Shown here one piece after another: positions 18,185-28,354 of a stretch of 64,000 nt of DNA; the first letter of the stretch is position 1, and each line of letters starts with the position of its first letter. Below the pieces are notes generated by a model. The model searched no databases. It was not told where the DNA came from and saw nothing but the letters and a program-made list of their open reading frames with translations. A program made the translations under genes and the position numbers. This DNA is from Bacillota bacterium (lineage in GTDB: Bacteria > Bacillota_I > Bacilli_A > Izemoplasmatales > UBA1188), in contig JAEYPN010000026.1 of assembly GCA_023410715.1 (NCBI GenBank), forward strand, positions 1-64,000. Direction: 5' to 3'.

Positions 18185-20302
18185 ATGAAAAAAGCAATAA
18201 GAATCAAAGGAATGTATTGTGCAGCCTGTGTCACAAGCATTGAAGACAACTTGAAAAAACTTGATGGTGTCGATGAGGTATATGCGAGCCTAACAAAGAA
18301 AATGGCGATGGTATCTTATGATGAGGAAAAAGTTTCAATGTCTGACATTGTTAAAAAAATAAAAAAGATTGGCTATGACGTACCAGAAAACACCAAAGAA
18401 TCAAGTAGTCAGTACCGGGTAATTATTCTCCTAATTTTAACTTTGCTTAACTTATATTTATCGATGGGGCCAATGCTTAATATTAAAATACCATTTAATC
18501 TAGAAACTAGCGCATTAGCTTATGCAATAACTCTTGGTGTATTATCAATTGTCACAATGGCTTTATGTTTTAGAATATATGTTTCGGGGATTAAACATTT
18601 GTTTATTGGTAATCCCAACATGGATTCGCTTGTAAGTATTGGAACAATTGCGGCCTTTGGATATGGCATTTATTCGTTAATTATGATCTTGAATGGTGAC
18701 CAACACGCTGTTCATAATTTATATTTTGACTCGGTTTCAACTATTTTGACCCTTGTCACAGTTGGAAAATTTATAGAAGAAAAAGCAATTAAGAAAACCT
18801 CTAGTTCAATTGAAAAACTCATGAATTTAACCCCAAATGAGGTGTATCGAGTTATTGGTAAGAAAACAGAACTAATTAAAATTGATGAAGTAAAGATTAA
18901 TGATATCTTACTTGCAAGAAGTGGTGATGCCTTCTCAGTTGACGGAAAAATCATCAAGGGTGAAACTAGTGTTGATGAATCAATGTTAACTGGTGAACCA
19001 ATTCCTGTTGATAAGGAACTAGGTGACTTAGTATATGCGGGAACAATTAATAAAAAAGGGACTGTTCAATATCAAGCTTTATCAATTGGCGAAAATACAA
19101 TTTTAGAAAAAATTATTAAAATGGTGGAAAATGCAGAATTAAGCAAACCAAAAATTGCGAGATTCGCAGATCGAATTTCAAGAGTATTTGTGCCAACAAT
19201 TTTCGTTATTGCGGTCTTAGGATTTATATTCTGGTTTATTTTTGGTGACTTTATTTCAGCTATTAAAGTATTTGTAACTGTCTTAGTAATTGCCTGTCCA
19301 TGTGCTTTAGGACTAGCAACCCCAACAGCTATTACAATAGGGCTTGGAATTGGGGCCAGAAACGGTATTTTATATAAAAATGCCAATGTCTTAGAAGAAC
19401 TATCTAATGTTAATTTAGTTTTTTTTGATAAGACTGGAACTTTAACTAAAGGTACACCGACTGTGGAAAATATTTTAATTGAAGGCGATAAAGAGTTATA
19501 CTTGAAAATTATTAAAGGAATTGAGAAGCATTCAACTCATCCCCTTGCTAAAGCGATTGTCGATAAAATTCCTTTTGAAGTAGAAGTAGAAAATGTTGAA
19601 GTATTAACGGGATATGGGATGAGTGCTTTATATCAAGGGATGAAAATCCTCGTTGGTAGCGATAAATTAATGAGGGAACAAAATATTAAAATTCCCGTTA
19701 AGACTTATCCTGGTAGAAGCATGATTTACTTAAGCGTTGACTCAAAATATAAAGGGGTAATTACCTTATTTGATGAACTTAAAATGGAATCTTCGATATT
19801 AATTGATAAATTAAAAGAAAGAGGATTAAAGACGATTATTCTTACTGGTGATAATGAAGTTTCAGCTAAAGAAATAGTAAAAAAGGTTAATGTTGATAAA
19901 ATATATTCATCATTACTTCCAATGGAAAAAGCTGATATTATTAAGAAATATAGAGATAAAAATGTAAGCTTATATATTGGCGATGGTATAAATGACGCTG
20001 TTGCCTTAAAAGAAGCTAGTATTGGTATGAGTACTAATACATCAACTGATGTAGCGATGGAAACATCAGATATTGTGCTTATGAGTAATAACCTACTCGA
20101 TATGCTTAAAGCGATTGATTTATCAAAAGCGACCATTAAAAATATTAAAGGAAATTTCTTCTGGGCTTTCTTTTATAATTTAATTGGTGTAGGAGTTGCA
20201 TTATTTGGAATACTTAACCCGATGATTGCGGCTCTTGCAATGAGTCTTTCAAGTATTTGTGTTGTCACAAATGCATTAAGATTAAATAGAATAAAATTTT
20301 AG
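18185..20302 (+). CDS. copA: Copper-exporting P1B-type ATPase CopA
   Basis: The 705-residue heavy-metal pump has one N-terminal metal-binding domain with MYCAAC (Cys12, Cys15). The transmembrane CPC ion-binding site is Cys371-Pro-Cys373, followed by ALGLATPTA. The phosphorylation motif is DKTGTLT with Asp415, the HP motif is STHPLAKAI (about 455-463), and TGD and GDGINDAVALK hinge motifs follow. These define a Cu+-exporting P1B-1 ATPase. The chaperone gene copZ follows after 10 bp, so the two form a copper-efflux operon. A TATAAT at 18158-18163 and GGAGG just before ATG mark its start. No CsoR or CopY regulator gene is nearby. Confidence 0.93.
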   Translation: MKKAIRIKGMYCAACVTSIEDNLKKLDGVDEVYASLTKKMAMVSYDEEKVSMSDIVKKIKKIGYDVPENTKESSSQYRVIILLILTLLNLYLSMGPMLNIKIPFNLETSALAYAITLGVLSIVTMALCFRIYVSGIKHLFIGNPNMDSLVSIGTIAAFGYGIYSLIMILNGDQHAVHNLYFDSVSTILTLVTVGKFIEEKAIKKTSSSIEKLMNLTPNEVYRVIGKKTELIKIDEVKINDILLARSGDAFSVDGKIIKGETSVDESMLTGEPIPVDKELGDLVYAGTINKKGTVQYQALSIGENTILEKIIKMVENAELSKPKIARFADRISRVFVPTIFVIAVLGFIFWFIFGDFISAIKVFVTVLVIACPCALGLATPTAITIGLGIGARNGILYKNANVLEELSNVNLVFFDKTGTLTKGTPTVENILIEGDKELYLKIIKGIEKHSTHPLAKAIVDKIPFEVEVENVEVLTGYGMSALYQGMKILVGSDKLMREQNIKIPVKTYPGRSMIYLSVDSKYKGVITLFDELKMESSILIDKLKERGLKTIILTGDNEVSAKEIVKKVNVDKIYSSLLPMEKADIIKKYRDKNVSLYIGDGINDAVALKEASIGMSTNTSTDVAMETSDIVLMSNNLLDMLKAIDLSKATIKNIKGNFFWAFFYNLIGVGVALFGILNPMIAALAMSLSSICVVTNALRLNRIKF

Positions 20303-20312
20303 AGGTGAAATT

Positions 20313-20516
20313 ATGGTTGAAACAATTAAAGTTACAGGAATGCACTGCGGTCACTGCGAAGGAAAAGTAAAAAAGGAATTATTTTCTTTTACTGGGGTTA
20401 ATAATGTCGTAGCTGATCGTTATACAAACTCAGTTAAGGTTGATTTTAATAGTGAAGAAGTATCGCTTGATGATATTAAGCAAGCTATTACTTCATGTGG
20501 CTATCAGGTAGAATAA
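20313..20516 (+). CDS. copZ: Copper chaperone CopZ
   Basis: This 67-residue single heavy-metal-associated domain has the MHCGHC metal-binding loop (Cys12, Cys15) and the beta-alpha-beta-beta-alpha-beta pattern of CopZ. It binds Cu+ and hands it to CopA, whose gene is 10 bp upstream. Confidence 0.92.
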   Translation: MVETIKVTGMHCGHCEGKVKKELFSFTGVNNVVADRYTNSVKVDFNSEEVSLDDIKQAITSCGYQVE

Positions 20517-20545
20517 AAAAAGAAGTTCAATTGAACTTCTAGAAA
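20514..20545 (-). terminator. Terminator at the 3' end of the aminopeptidase gene
   Basis: A perfect 20-bp palindrome (20521-20540) is followed on the minus strand by a run of seven T. It overlaps the aminopeptidase stop codon. On the plus strand there is no T-run after it, so it serves mainly the minus-strand transcript. Confidence 0.75.
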
Positions 20546-21771
20546 ACAAAATTACCGTTTTTGAAGATGGAAACTTTCGTTCCATCTTTTTTATAACCAT
20601 CAATTTTTAAATCTTTTGTACCTATCATAAAGTCAACGTGAATTAATGAATCATTTACACCATGTGCTGATAACTCTTCATCAGTCATTTCTCCGCCACC
20701 TTTTACGTTTGTCGCATATGCTTGACCTAAAGCTAAATGGCAGCTCGCATTTTCATCATATAATGTTTCATAAAACAAAATCTTTGACATAGAGATTGGT
20801 GAATTATATTCAACTAGAGCTACTTCACCTAAGCTCTTAGCGCCACTATCACTTTCAAGTGTATTTTTTAAGATTTCTTTACCTTCTTTAGCATCGAAGT
20901 CTACGACTTTACCATCTTTAAAAATGAAATAGAAATCTTTAACAAGTGATCCATTCAAGTTTAAAGGTAGTGATGCGACAACCTTACCATCTATTCTATT
21001 TTTATCTGGAGCAGTAAATATTTCTTCACTTGGAATATTAGGATTAAAGCCTACTCCATCTGGTGTAACGTCTTCTCCACCCATCCAAATGTGATCTTTT
21101 GCTAAACCAATCTTAAAATTAGTGCCATTACTTGCCTCATAGTGTAAGTAATCTAAATCTAGATTATTTAAATAAGCACTTCTATCAGCCAATTGTTTAT
21201 TTAAACGATTCCAGTTTTCAATTGGATCTTCGTTAATGTTTACACGTGAAGCTGACATAATGGCATAAAATAACTTATCCATAGCCTCGCTTGTTTCTAA
21301 ATCAGGGAACACTTTTTTTGCCCATTTCTCTTCTGGCAAGCATACGACACACCACTGGGCACCATTTTTCATATAGAAGTTACTTACATCTTTTAAAGCA
21401 AGCTGATTAGCTTGTGAGCGTGCTTTTAATTTTTTAGGATCAATTCCTTTTAAAAACTCAGGATCTTCTCCATATAGAGATAATCTTGCACATTTAGAAT
21501 TCATGGCATAGAACATGCGACCCTTAACATGATCTGGAACAGTGCTTAATGTTTCAATTGATTCATGAATTAAACTTTGACGTGAGTTTTCTGGATCACG
21601 GTAATTAACATCAACCCACTTAGCTCCAACTTCATAAGCTTTCTTAACTAAAACTCTGACGAATGGATATAAGTTAATCGAGGCATTAATTAAAAGGGGT
21701 TGATCCTTTTGTAAGTTTAAGCCTTTCTTAATAATTAGTTCTGCATACTTTTCTTGTAATATTTCTTTCAT
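20539..21771 (-). CDS. M29-family metallo-aminopeptidase (AmpS/PepS type)
   Basis: The 410-residue length and layout match aminopeptidase T/S of family M29. The N-terminal half includes the substrate-binding segment (VDVNYRDPENSR near residue 60). The metal-binding C-terminal domain includes NIPSEEIFTAPDKNRIDGKV near 243-262, LGEVALVEYNSPIS near 315-328, LGQAY near 349 and HVDFMIGTKDL near 375. These are cytosolic exopeptidases that finish peptide degradation. It lies 13 bp downstream of the secreted M6 metalloprotease gene on the same strand, suggesting a peptide-utilisation operon. Confidence 0.9.
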   Translation of the reverse strand: MKEILQEKYAELIIKKGLNLQKDQPLLINASINLYPFVRVLVKKAYEVGAKWVDVNYRDPENSRQSLIHESIETLSTVPDHVKGRMFYAMNSKCARLSLYGEDPEFLKGIDPKKLKARSQANQLALKDVSNFYMKNGAQWCVVCLPEEKWAKKVFPDLETSEAMDKLFYAIMSASRVNINEDPIENWNRLNKQLADRSAYLNNLDLDYLHYEASNGTNFKIGLAKDHIWMGGEDVTPDGVGFNPNIPSEEIFTAPDKNRIDGKVVASLPLNLNGSLVKDFYFIFKDGKVVDFDAKEGKEILKNTLESDSGAKSLGEVALVEYNSPISMSKILFYETLYDENASCHLALGQAYATNVKGGGEMTDEELSAHGVNDSLIHVDFMIGTKDLKIDGYKKDGTKVSIFKNGNFVF

Positions 21772-21784
21772 GAAATTTTCCTTT

Positions 21785-23575
21785 CTAATATATCGTTATT
21801 TTAATTTTAGCATTATCTCTGTTGAAAATCGATGATTTATTCTCTACTTGTGCAATTATTTTTCCTGTGTAAGAAATAAGTTTTACACTTTGATTTCTAA
21901 CTAGTAAATCATCTTTACTAATACTTCCTGTTGTTTCAATTGAATCATTTTGATCTGCTTCATAAATCCTAATTAATTTATAATCGGTATCGGAGTTATC
22001 AAACTGAAATGAACTTCTGTATTTTCCCCCGCTTCCTCCTTCACCAATATAACTTATCACGTGATAAATTAAGATCCCGCTGTCACGAAGATAATACTGG
22101 GTAGAATTTAAATTGGTTGGGGTATAGTAAATAATTATAAAAAATTCATTAAATAAGAGGTCGCTATTATTTCCGGCAGGAATGATAACGACATTATCTG
22201 TGTTATATTCTGAAAATGATTTAATCTCTAATTCAAATCCTTGTTTAGAAGCAACATTTCTTGCGACAACAATTGGTTTAACCCAATTTAATAAAAGCTT
22301 TGAAAAAGGATTATGATCACCGGCATTATAATCCATCATGTCCGCTTTACCTAAGCCACCTTCTGGCCCAACACCTATGTTATAATCATAATAATCATCA
22401 AGGCCAAGCAAATGACCGGTTTCATGAATTAATGTGCGAGAGTAGCCAATTTTAATATCATCTTCTAAAAAATTCACACTTGCAAAGACATAAGAGCCAA
22501 TCTTTTTATTACCAAGCGATAAATCGCCATAATACCAATATTTATAAGCCCAATAAATGTTAGAATCTTTATTATAATCATGGTTATATAAAAAATAAAC
22601 AGCATCAATATAACCGTTATTATCTTTGTCATAATCATCTAAATTTAAACTTTTTTTGTTTAATCCTTCAACCGCTTCTTGAATTAGGATAGCGTCTCCT
22701 TTAAGACCTGTTTGGGCATTTTTATAATTTTCATAATAGCTAGGTTCAAATTTCGCCCTTTGCCAGCTTAAAACTTCACCAGTTAATTCTAATTTAAAAT
22801 AAGAAGAACGATAATAATACTCATATAAACTTAAATAATTATCACTTTTCTTATCAAAAAAGGATTTTTTTATTACTTGATCATCCAAATCTGTTGATGG
22901 TGATGAGTTAAAGTCAATAGGAATTACAAGTACTTTTACATCACCGCTACTTTTGATTGCGTCACTATCAACTTTTTCGATGCCATTAAAGTTTTCAGAA
23001 ATATAATAACCATTTGGATAAGTAATATTAAAAGGAATAGAATAGGTATTTTTATTCCCACTTGAATCAGATACTTGATAAGTAACTATAAATGATGAAT
23101 CTTGATATGGAAGATAATTTGTAATAGAATATGAACTTTCATTTAGAGCTATTTTTCCATCATAATTATCAATTACTTCAATATATTTGGTAAAATCAGG
23201 CAAACTAGCATCAACTAGATTTGTATCCATATTAATTTGTTTAATCTCAGGTTTTGTTGTGTCTAGAATTTTAAATAGTAAATTTTTTTGATACGTTTTT
23301 CCATCATACACATAAGCATATTTAACAGTGTATTTACCAATGACATTCATATCAATATTATTATAGATAATTAAATCATCACTTACTTCAATTTCTTCAT
23401 CTAAAACACTAATTTTAATATATTTTGTTAGGTCTGGAAGTTCACTAAAAACCTCTAAAGTAGTTGGCAAATCAGGATTTTGAATGATTACTACTTGATC
23501 TGTATAAAACGTTAATTTTCCGCATGAAAAAAGAAAGAAAATAGGAAATAAAAATAACAGCTTTAATCTTTTCAT
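21785..23575 (-). CDS. Secreted lipoprotein M6-family metalloprotease
   Basis: The ~596-residue protein begins with a signal peptide ending in a lipobox (FLFSC-GK, Cys about residue 18). I chose ATG 23575 because GAGGTTG lies 5-12 nt upstream; the frame can also start at an upstream GTG at 23590. Two Ig-like repeats occupy residues ~25-190. The protease domain follows, with HETGHLLGLDDYYD (HExxHxxGxxD, near 385), as in the M6 immune inhibitor A group, and a later beta-rich region. It probably degrades extracellular proteins at the cell surface, with the M29 aminopeptidase downstream completing peptide breakdown. Confidence 0.85.
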   Translation of the reverse strand: MKRLKLLFLFPIFFLFSCGKLTFYTDQVVIIQNPDLPTTLEVFSELPDLTKYIKISVLDEEIEVSDDLIIYNNIDMNVIGKYTVKYAYVYDGKTYQKNLLFKILDTTKPEIKQINMDTNLVDASLPDFTKYIEVIDNYDGKIALNESSYSITNYLPYQDSSFIVTYQVSDSSGNKNTYSIPFNITYPNGYYISENFNGIEKVDSDAIKSSGDVKVLVIPIDFNSSPSTDLDDQVIKKSFFDKKSDNYLSLYEYYYRSSYFKLELTGEVLSWQRAKFEPSYYENYKNAQTGLKGDAILIQEAVEGLNKKSLNLDDYDKDNNGYIDAVYFLYNHDYNKDSNIYWAYKYWYYGDLSLGNKKIGSYVFASVNFLEDDIKIGYSRTLIHETGHLLGLDDYYDYNIGVGPEGGLGKADMMDYNAGDHNPFSKLLLNWVKPIVVARNVASKQGFELEIKSFSEYNTDNVVIIPAGNNSDLLFNEFFIIIYYTPTNLNSTQYYLRDSGILIYHVISYIGEGGSGGKYRSSFQFDNSDTDYKLIRIYEADQNDSIETTGSISKDDLLVRNQSVKLISYTGKIIAQVENKSSIFNRDNAKIKITIY

Positions 23576-23678
23576 AAAAATCAACCTCACTATTCATTAT
23601 ATCATTTTTTCATTTGTAATTATCATATTTATTTTAATAAAACAAAAAATATGATATAATCTTACAAGGTGAAAAAAT

Positions 23679-25529
23679 ATGAAAATTACTAAGTTAATAC
23701 CACCTACTAAAGATTATATCTGGGGTGGAGTAAAATTAAAAGAAATATACAATAAGAAATCAGATAAAGATATTATCGCTGAATCATGGGAACTATCATG
23801 CCATAAAGATGGAAAATCAATGATTAATGATAGCGAGTATTTAAGTGATGTTCTAACAAATGAAGCATTAGGGACTAATGTTTTAGATTTTCCATTCTTT
23901 CCAGTCTTAATTAAATTTATTGATGCAAAAGATAATTTATCTGTTCAAGTACATCCAAGTGATGAATATGCCCTAAAATATGAAAATTCATTGGGAAAAA
24001 CAGAAATGTGGTATATCATTGATGCAGATCAAGGGGCTGGAATTTACTTAGGTTTTAAAAGAAAAACTAACCGTGAAGAAGTTGAAGAAAGAATTAAAAA
24101 TAACACGTTAATGGAGATTTTAAACTTCATTCCTGTTTCTAAAGGTGACTGTTATTTTATTCCTGCTGGAACTATTCATGCGATTGGTAAAGGTGTTTTA
24201 ATTGCTGAGGTTCAACAAAATAGTAATATTACTTACCGTGTTTATGACTATGATAGAAGAGATAAATTTGGTAATCCAAGGGAACTGCATATTAGTAAAG
24301 CTTTAGATGTCATAAACTATAGTCATTATTTAGTTAAAAAACAACGTAAAACAACTAAAAATGTTAGACGTCTTGCGAGCTCAAGATATTTTACAACCTT
24401 TGAATACTCAGTAAATGGTGAAATTAACTTAGCTACAACAGGTAAATCATTTCATTCTATCAGTTTTATAAGTGGTGAAGGAATGATAAATGGACAACCA
24501 TTTACTAAAGGAGATACTTTTTTTGTCCCTGCAGACTTTGGCTCATATAAAATAAATGGCGATGCCTTATTTATTTTAACCAAAATTGAGAAATTATATG
24601 TTGGAGTTGATTTAGGCGGAACAAATATTAAAGCGGGAGTAATTAGTGACTTTGAAGAAGTGCTTTCTTTTGAAAAGGTTAAAACTGAAGCATCGCTTGG
24701 TTCTGAGCATGTGTTAAAAAATATTCAAGCTTTGGTTAAGAAGGTTCTTTTAAAATGTTATTCCAATCTAAAACAAATTGAAGGTGTAGGTATTGGCTTA
24801 CCAGGAATCATCGATGAAGTAAGTGGTAGAGTTCCATTCTCAAATAACATTAATTGGCTAGATGTTGATGTATGTGGCCCTCTTTCTAAAGCATTAAATA
24901 CGAAATTATTAATTACAAATGACGCCAATGCGGCAGCTTTAGGTGAAAAATACTTTGGTTCTAGTAAAAATGCAAAATGTAGCGTTTTGATTACACTCGG
25001 AACTGGTGTTGGAAGCGGAATTATCATCGATAATAAAATTTTTTCTGGTAATATGGGAGCTGGTGCGGAGCTTGGTCACATGATTATAAGAGGTGATAAA
25101 AATCCTTGTAATTGTGGACGAGTTGGTTGTCTTGAATCTTTAGTATCAGCTACTGCTTTAATTAAAGAAGTTAAAGAATATGTAGGAAACCCTCAAAGTG
25201 ACTTATATAATAAGGTGAGTCTTGAAAGTATTACTGGTAGAACCGCTTTTGATTTAGCGAGTGATTCAAATGATGCTAAAAAAATAATTAATGAATATTT
25301 AGATAATTTAAAAAATGGACTTATTAATATCGCCAATATTTTCCGTCCCGAAATGATTTTAATTGGTGGCGGTATTAGTAATTGTTTACATAAATACATA
25401 TCTCAACTAAATAAAGATGTTAATAAAGAAGTGTTTGGTAAAAATCTTGGTCCTAAAGTAGAAATAAAAATTGCGAAAATGAAAAACGATGCTGGTTTTA
25501 TAGGGGCAGCATGCTTATTTAAAATATGA
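23679..25529 (+). CDS. Fusion of type I phosphomannose isomerase and ROK-family sugar kinase
   Basis: This 616-residue protein combines two enzymes. Residues 1-~303 are a type I mannose-6-phosphate isomerase (DYIWGG near 12-17, VQVHPSDEY near 90, the zinc/substrate stretch PAGTIHAIGKG near 161-171). Residues ~305-616 are a ROK kinase: ATP-phosphate loop GVDLGGTN (309-316), catalytic Asp in TNDANAA, and the ROK zinc motif CxCGxxGC (Cys477, Cys479, Cys484). A plausible role is coupled phosphorylation of a hexose such as mannose or glucose and isomerisation of mannose-6-P to fructose-6-P; sugar specificity is inferred. The stop overlaps the next gene by 4 nt. A TATAAT lies at 23655-23660. Confidence 0.88.
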   Translation: MKITKLIPPTKDYIWGGVKLKEIYNKKSDKDIIAESWELSCHKDGKSMINDSEYLSDVLTNEALGTNVLDFPFFPVLIKFIDAKDNLSVQVHPSDEYALKYENSLGKTEMWYIIDADQGAGIYLGFKRKTNREEVEERIKNNTLMEILNFIPVSKGDCYFIPAGTIHAIGKGVLIAEVQQNSNITYRVYDYDRRDKFGNPRELHISKALDVINYSHYLVKKQRKTTKNVRRLASSRYFTTFEYSVNGEINLATTGKSFHSISFISGEGMINGQPFTKGDTFFVPADFGSYKINGDALFILTKIEKLYVGVDLGGTNIKAGVISDFEEVLSFEKVKTEASLGSEHVLKNIQALVKKVLLKCYSNLKQIEGVGIGLPGIIDEVSGRVPFSNNINWLDVDVCGPLSKALNTKLLITNDANAAALGEKYFGSSKNAKCSVLITLGTGVGSGIIIDNKIFSGNMGAGAELGHMIIRGDKNPCNCGRVGCLESLVSATALIKEVKEYVGNPQSDLYNKVSLESITGRTAFDLASDSNDAKKIINEYLDNLKNGLINIANIFRPEMILIGGGISNCLHKYISQLNKDVNKEVFGKNLGPKVEIKIAKMKNDAGFIGAACLFKI

Positions 25530-26386
25530 AAATAATAAAATTAAGAGTTGACGAAGAATATAACAACGTCAGAGATTACCTACTTAAATTAGGTTTAGGT
25601 AAAGCTAAAATTCATGAGTTATACATGAACAAACTAGTAAAAATTGATGGGGTAGTTTCTAATTTTCATGAAAAGATTAATCCTAAATCAAAAATTGAAA
25701 TAAACCTAACATCACTTGAAAAAATTGATTTTGAACCATTTGAAAAAGAACTTGATGTAGTTTATGAAGATGATTATATATTAATTGTGAATAAACCTAA
25801 AAACATGATTATTTATCCAGGAGATAATGAAAAGGATACTTTATCAAATGTCGTTGCTAACTACTATCTTAAAACTAACCAAAACTGTTCTGTTCGTTAT
25901 ATTCATAGAATTGATAAAGACACAACTGGTCTAGTTATCTTTACTAAGGATATCTTAACAAATGCGATTATGGATCAAATGTTAAGAGAAAACAAAATTA
26001 AACGAACATATTTAGCCTATGTTTATGGTAGATTGAAAGAAAGAAAAGGCACAATTAAATTAGCGATTGGTAAAGATCGTCATGAAAAAAACAAATATAT
26101 GGTTGTTAAGGATGGCGAACTTGCCATTACATCATATGAAGAGATTGGCCATAATAATCTTTATTCATGGCTTAAAGTAAATCTAGAAACAGGTAAGACC
26201 CATCAAATTAGAGTGCATTTTAGTAGCTTAAATCATCCGTTATTAGGTGATGTCTTATATGGTGGAGCAAAGACTTTTATTTCTAGACCAGCTCTACATT
26301 CAATAGAAGTTGAGTTTATTCATCCATATACGAAAGAATATCTAAAAATAGAATGTCCGTATCCTGATGATTTCAAGAGCTTATGA
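25526..26386 (+). CDS. RluA/RluD-family RNA pseudouridine synthase
   Basis: The 286-residue enzyme has an N-terminal S4-like RNA-binding region (about 15-75) and the RluA catalytic domain with HRIDKDTTGL (about 131-140). The Asp in this motif is the nucleophile that isomerises uridine. Further motifs are TYLAYVYG and ETGKTHQIRVHF near 225-236. RluD-type enzymes modify 23S rRNA; the exact target is not given by sequence. The ATGA overlap with the upstream fusion gene shows translational coupling. Confidence 0.9.
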   Translation: MKIIKLRVDEEYNNVRDYLLKLGLGKAKIHELYMNKLVKIDGVVSNFHEKINPKSKIEINLTSLEKIDFEPFEKELDVVYEDDYILIVNKPKNMIIYPGDNEKDTLSNVVANYYLKTNQNCSVRYIHRIDKDTTGLVIFTKDILTNAIMDQMLRENKIKRTYLAYVYGRLKERKGTIKLAIGKDRHEKNKYMVVKDGELAITSYEEIGHNNLYSWLKVNLETGKTHQIRVHFSSLNHPLLGDVLYGGAKTFISRPALHSIEVEFIHPYTKEYLKIECPYPDDFKSL

Positions 26387-26433
26387 TAAATAAGTTCTTT
26401 TTCATTATACAAATGTTTACATTATGAAAATAT

Positions 26434-26463
26434 TTGCATAAAAATAAGGTAAAGTGTTATAAT
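26434..26463 (+). promoter_or_regulatory. Sigma-A-type promoter of typA
   Basis: TTGCAT (26434-26439) and TATAAT (26458-26463), 18 bp apart, precede typA by about 28 bp; the ribosome binding site GAAGGAGCG follows. Confidence 0.65.
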
Positions 26464-26491
26464 ATAGCAGGCTTTTTGAAGGAGCGATTAT

Positions 26492-28306
26492 ATGAAAATT
26501 AAGAATATAGCAATTATCGCCCATGTAGATCATGGGAAAACCACTCTAGTTGATCAATTACTAAGTCAGTCACATACTTTTAGAACTAATGAAGTTGTGC
26601 AAGATCGAGTACTAGATTCTAATGATTTAGAGCGTGAAAGAGGAATTACCATTTTAGCGAAGAATACCGCAGTAAAATATAAGGATTATAAGATTAATAT
26701 TCTTGATACTCCAGGCCATGCGGATTTTGCCGGTGAAGTTGAAAGAATTATGAATATGGTTGATGGCGCAATTCTACTCGTTGATGCGTTTGAGGGTGTA
26801 ATGCCACAAACAAAATTTGTGTTGAAGAAAGCACTTGAAGCTAACGTTTTACCAATTGTTGTAATCAATAAAATTGACCGTGAATTTGCAAGATGTGAAG
26901 AAGTTGCCGATGAGGTTTTAGAATTATTTATGGAACTTGGCGCAAATGATAGTCAAATTGATTTTCCAATTATTTATGCCTCAGGTATTCAAGGAAAATG
27001 TTCTTTAACGCCAGAACTTAAAGAAGATTCGGATATGACGCCATTATTTGATGCAATTTTAACATATATTCCAAATCCAAAGACTGAATATGATAAACCA
27101 TTACTTTTTCAGCCAGCTTTACTTGATTATAATGAATATGTTGGTCGTATTGGAATTGGTCGTGTTTATGAAGGAAAAATCAAAGTTAACCAAATGGTTA
27201 GCTGTATTAGACTTGATTCAAATATTGAACAATTTAGAATCCAAAAATTATATAGTTTCTATGGATTAAATAAAGTCGAAGTAGAGGAAGTTGAAGCAGG
27301 AGATATTTGTGCCATTGCTGGTATTACAAATATTAATGTTGGAGAAACAATCACGGAAGTAGGATCGACTAAAGCATTACCAAAGCTTATAATTGAAGAA
27401 CCTACAGTAGAAATGACTTTTGGAACTAACAACTCACCTTTCTCAGGAAAAGAAGGAAAATTTGTTACCGCATCAAAGATTGAAGACCGTCTTTTTAGAG
27501 AAACCGAAAGAGACGTATCACTAAAAATTGAAAGATTACATGGAAAAGAAGAATGGCGTGTTTGCGGCCGTGGTGAATTACATTTATCAATTTTAATTGA
27601 AACAATGCGAAGAGAAGGCTATGAATTCCAAGTATCACGTCCACGTGTTATCTTAAAAGAAATAGATGGCATAACACAAGAACCATATGAAGATGTTGTA
27701 ATTGATACACCACTTGAATCAGTAGGTACAGTTATAGAACTTTTAGGTTCTAGAAAAGGTAATCTTGAGCATATGGATGCTAAAGAAAATTCTTGCCGTT
27801 TAATTTATACTGTTCCATCTCGTGGCTTAATTGGTTTTATGACTGATTTCTTAACTGTTACTAAAGGTTATGGTATAATCTCTCACTCATATAAGGAATA
27901 CCGTCCAGTAGAATCAAAAACTGTTGGCTTAAGAAAATTTGGAGCCTTAGTATCTGTTAATGAAGGTATGACAACAGCTTATTCACTTGGTGGTGTTGAA
28001 GAACGTGGAATACTATTTGTTGAACCACGTGTAAACGTCTATGAGGGAATGATTGTAGGTATTTGTAACAAAGAATTAGACTTAGCTGTAAATGTCACTA
28101 AAGAGAAACAACAAACAAATACTCGTTCATCATCTAAAGATATGACTGTCGTATTAAAAAGACCTCGTATAATGACTTTAGAGGCTTGTATTGAATTTAT
28201 TAACGATGATGAATTAGTAGAGATAACACCAAAAAATATTCGTTTGAGAAAAGCAATTTTGGATACAACTCAAAGAAAAAAATATGATTCTCGTGAAAAG
28301 GAATAG
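26492..28306 (+). CDS. typA: Ribosome-associated GTPase TypA/BipA
   Basis: The 604-residue translational GTPase has the G1 loop HVDHGKTTL (about 10-18), switch I ..LERERGITI.., switch II DTPGHADF (about 71-78), NKID (about 125) and the EF-G-like domains III and V with the BipA-specific C-terminal domain. It binds the ribosome and aids 50S assembly and stress or cold adaptation. Length matches the family (about 605-615). It is monocistronic with its own promoter. Confidence 0.95.
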   Translation: MKIKNIAIIAHVDHGKTTLVDQLLSQSHTFRTNEVVQDRVLDSNDLERERGITILAKNTAVKYKDYKINILDTPGHADFAGEVERIMNMVDGAILLVDAFEGVMPQTKFVLKKALEANVLPIVVINKIDREFARCEEVADEVLELFMELGANDSQIDFPIIYASGIQGKCSLTPELKEDSDMTPLFDAILTYIPNPKTEYDKPLLFQPALLDYNEYVGRIGIGRVYEGKIKVNQMVSCIRLDSNIEQFRIQKLYSFYGLNKVEVEEVEAGDICAIAGITNINVGETITEVGSTKALPKLIIEEPTVEMTFGTNNSPFSGKEGKFVTASKIEDRLFRETERDVSLKIERLHGKEEWRVCGRGELHLSILIETMRREGYEFQVSRPRVILKEIDGITQEPYEDVVIDTPLESVGTVIELLGSRKGNLEHMDAKENSCRLIYTVPSRGLIGFMTDFLTVTKGYGIISHSYKEYRPVESKTVGLRKFGALVSVNEGMTTAYSLGGVEERGILFVEPRVNVYEGMIVGICNKELDLAVNVTKEKQQTNTRSSSKDMTVVLKRPRIMTLEACIEFINDDELVEITPKNIRLRKAILDTTQRKKYDSREKE

Positions 28307-28354
28307 AGCTAGAAATTTATAATTGTGTTATAATACAATTGGAGGGAATTTTCA

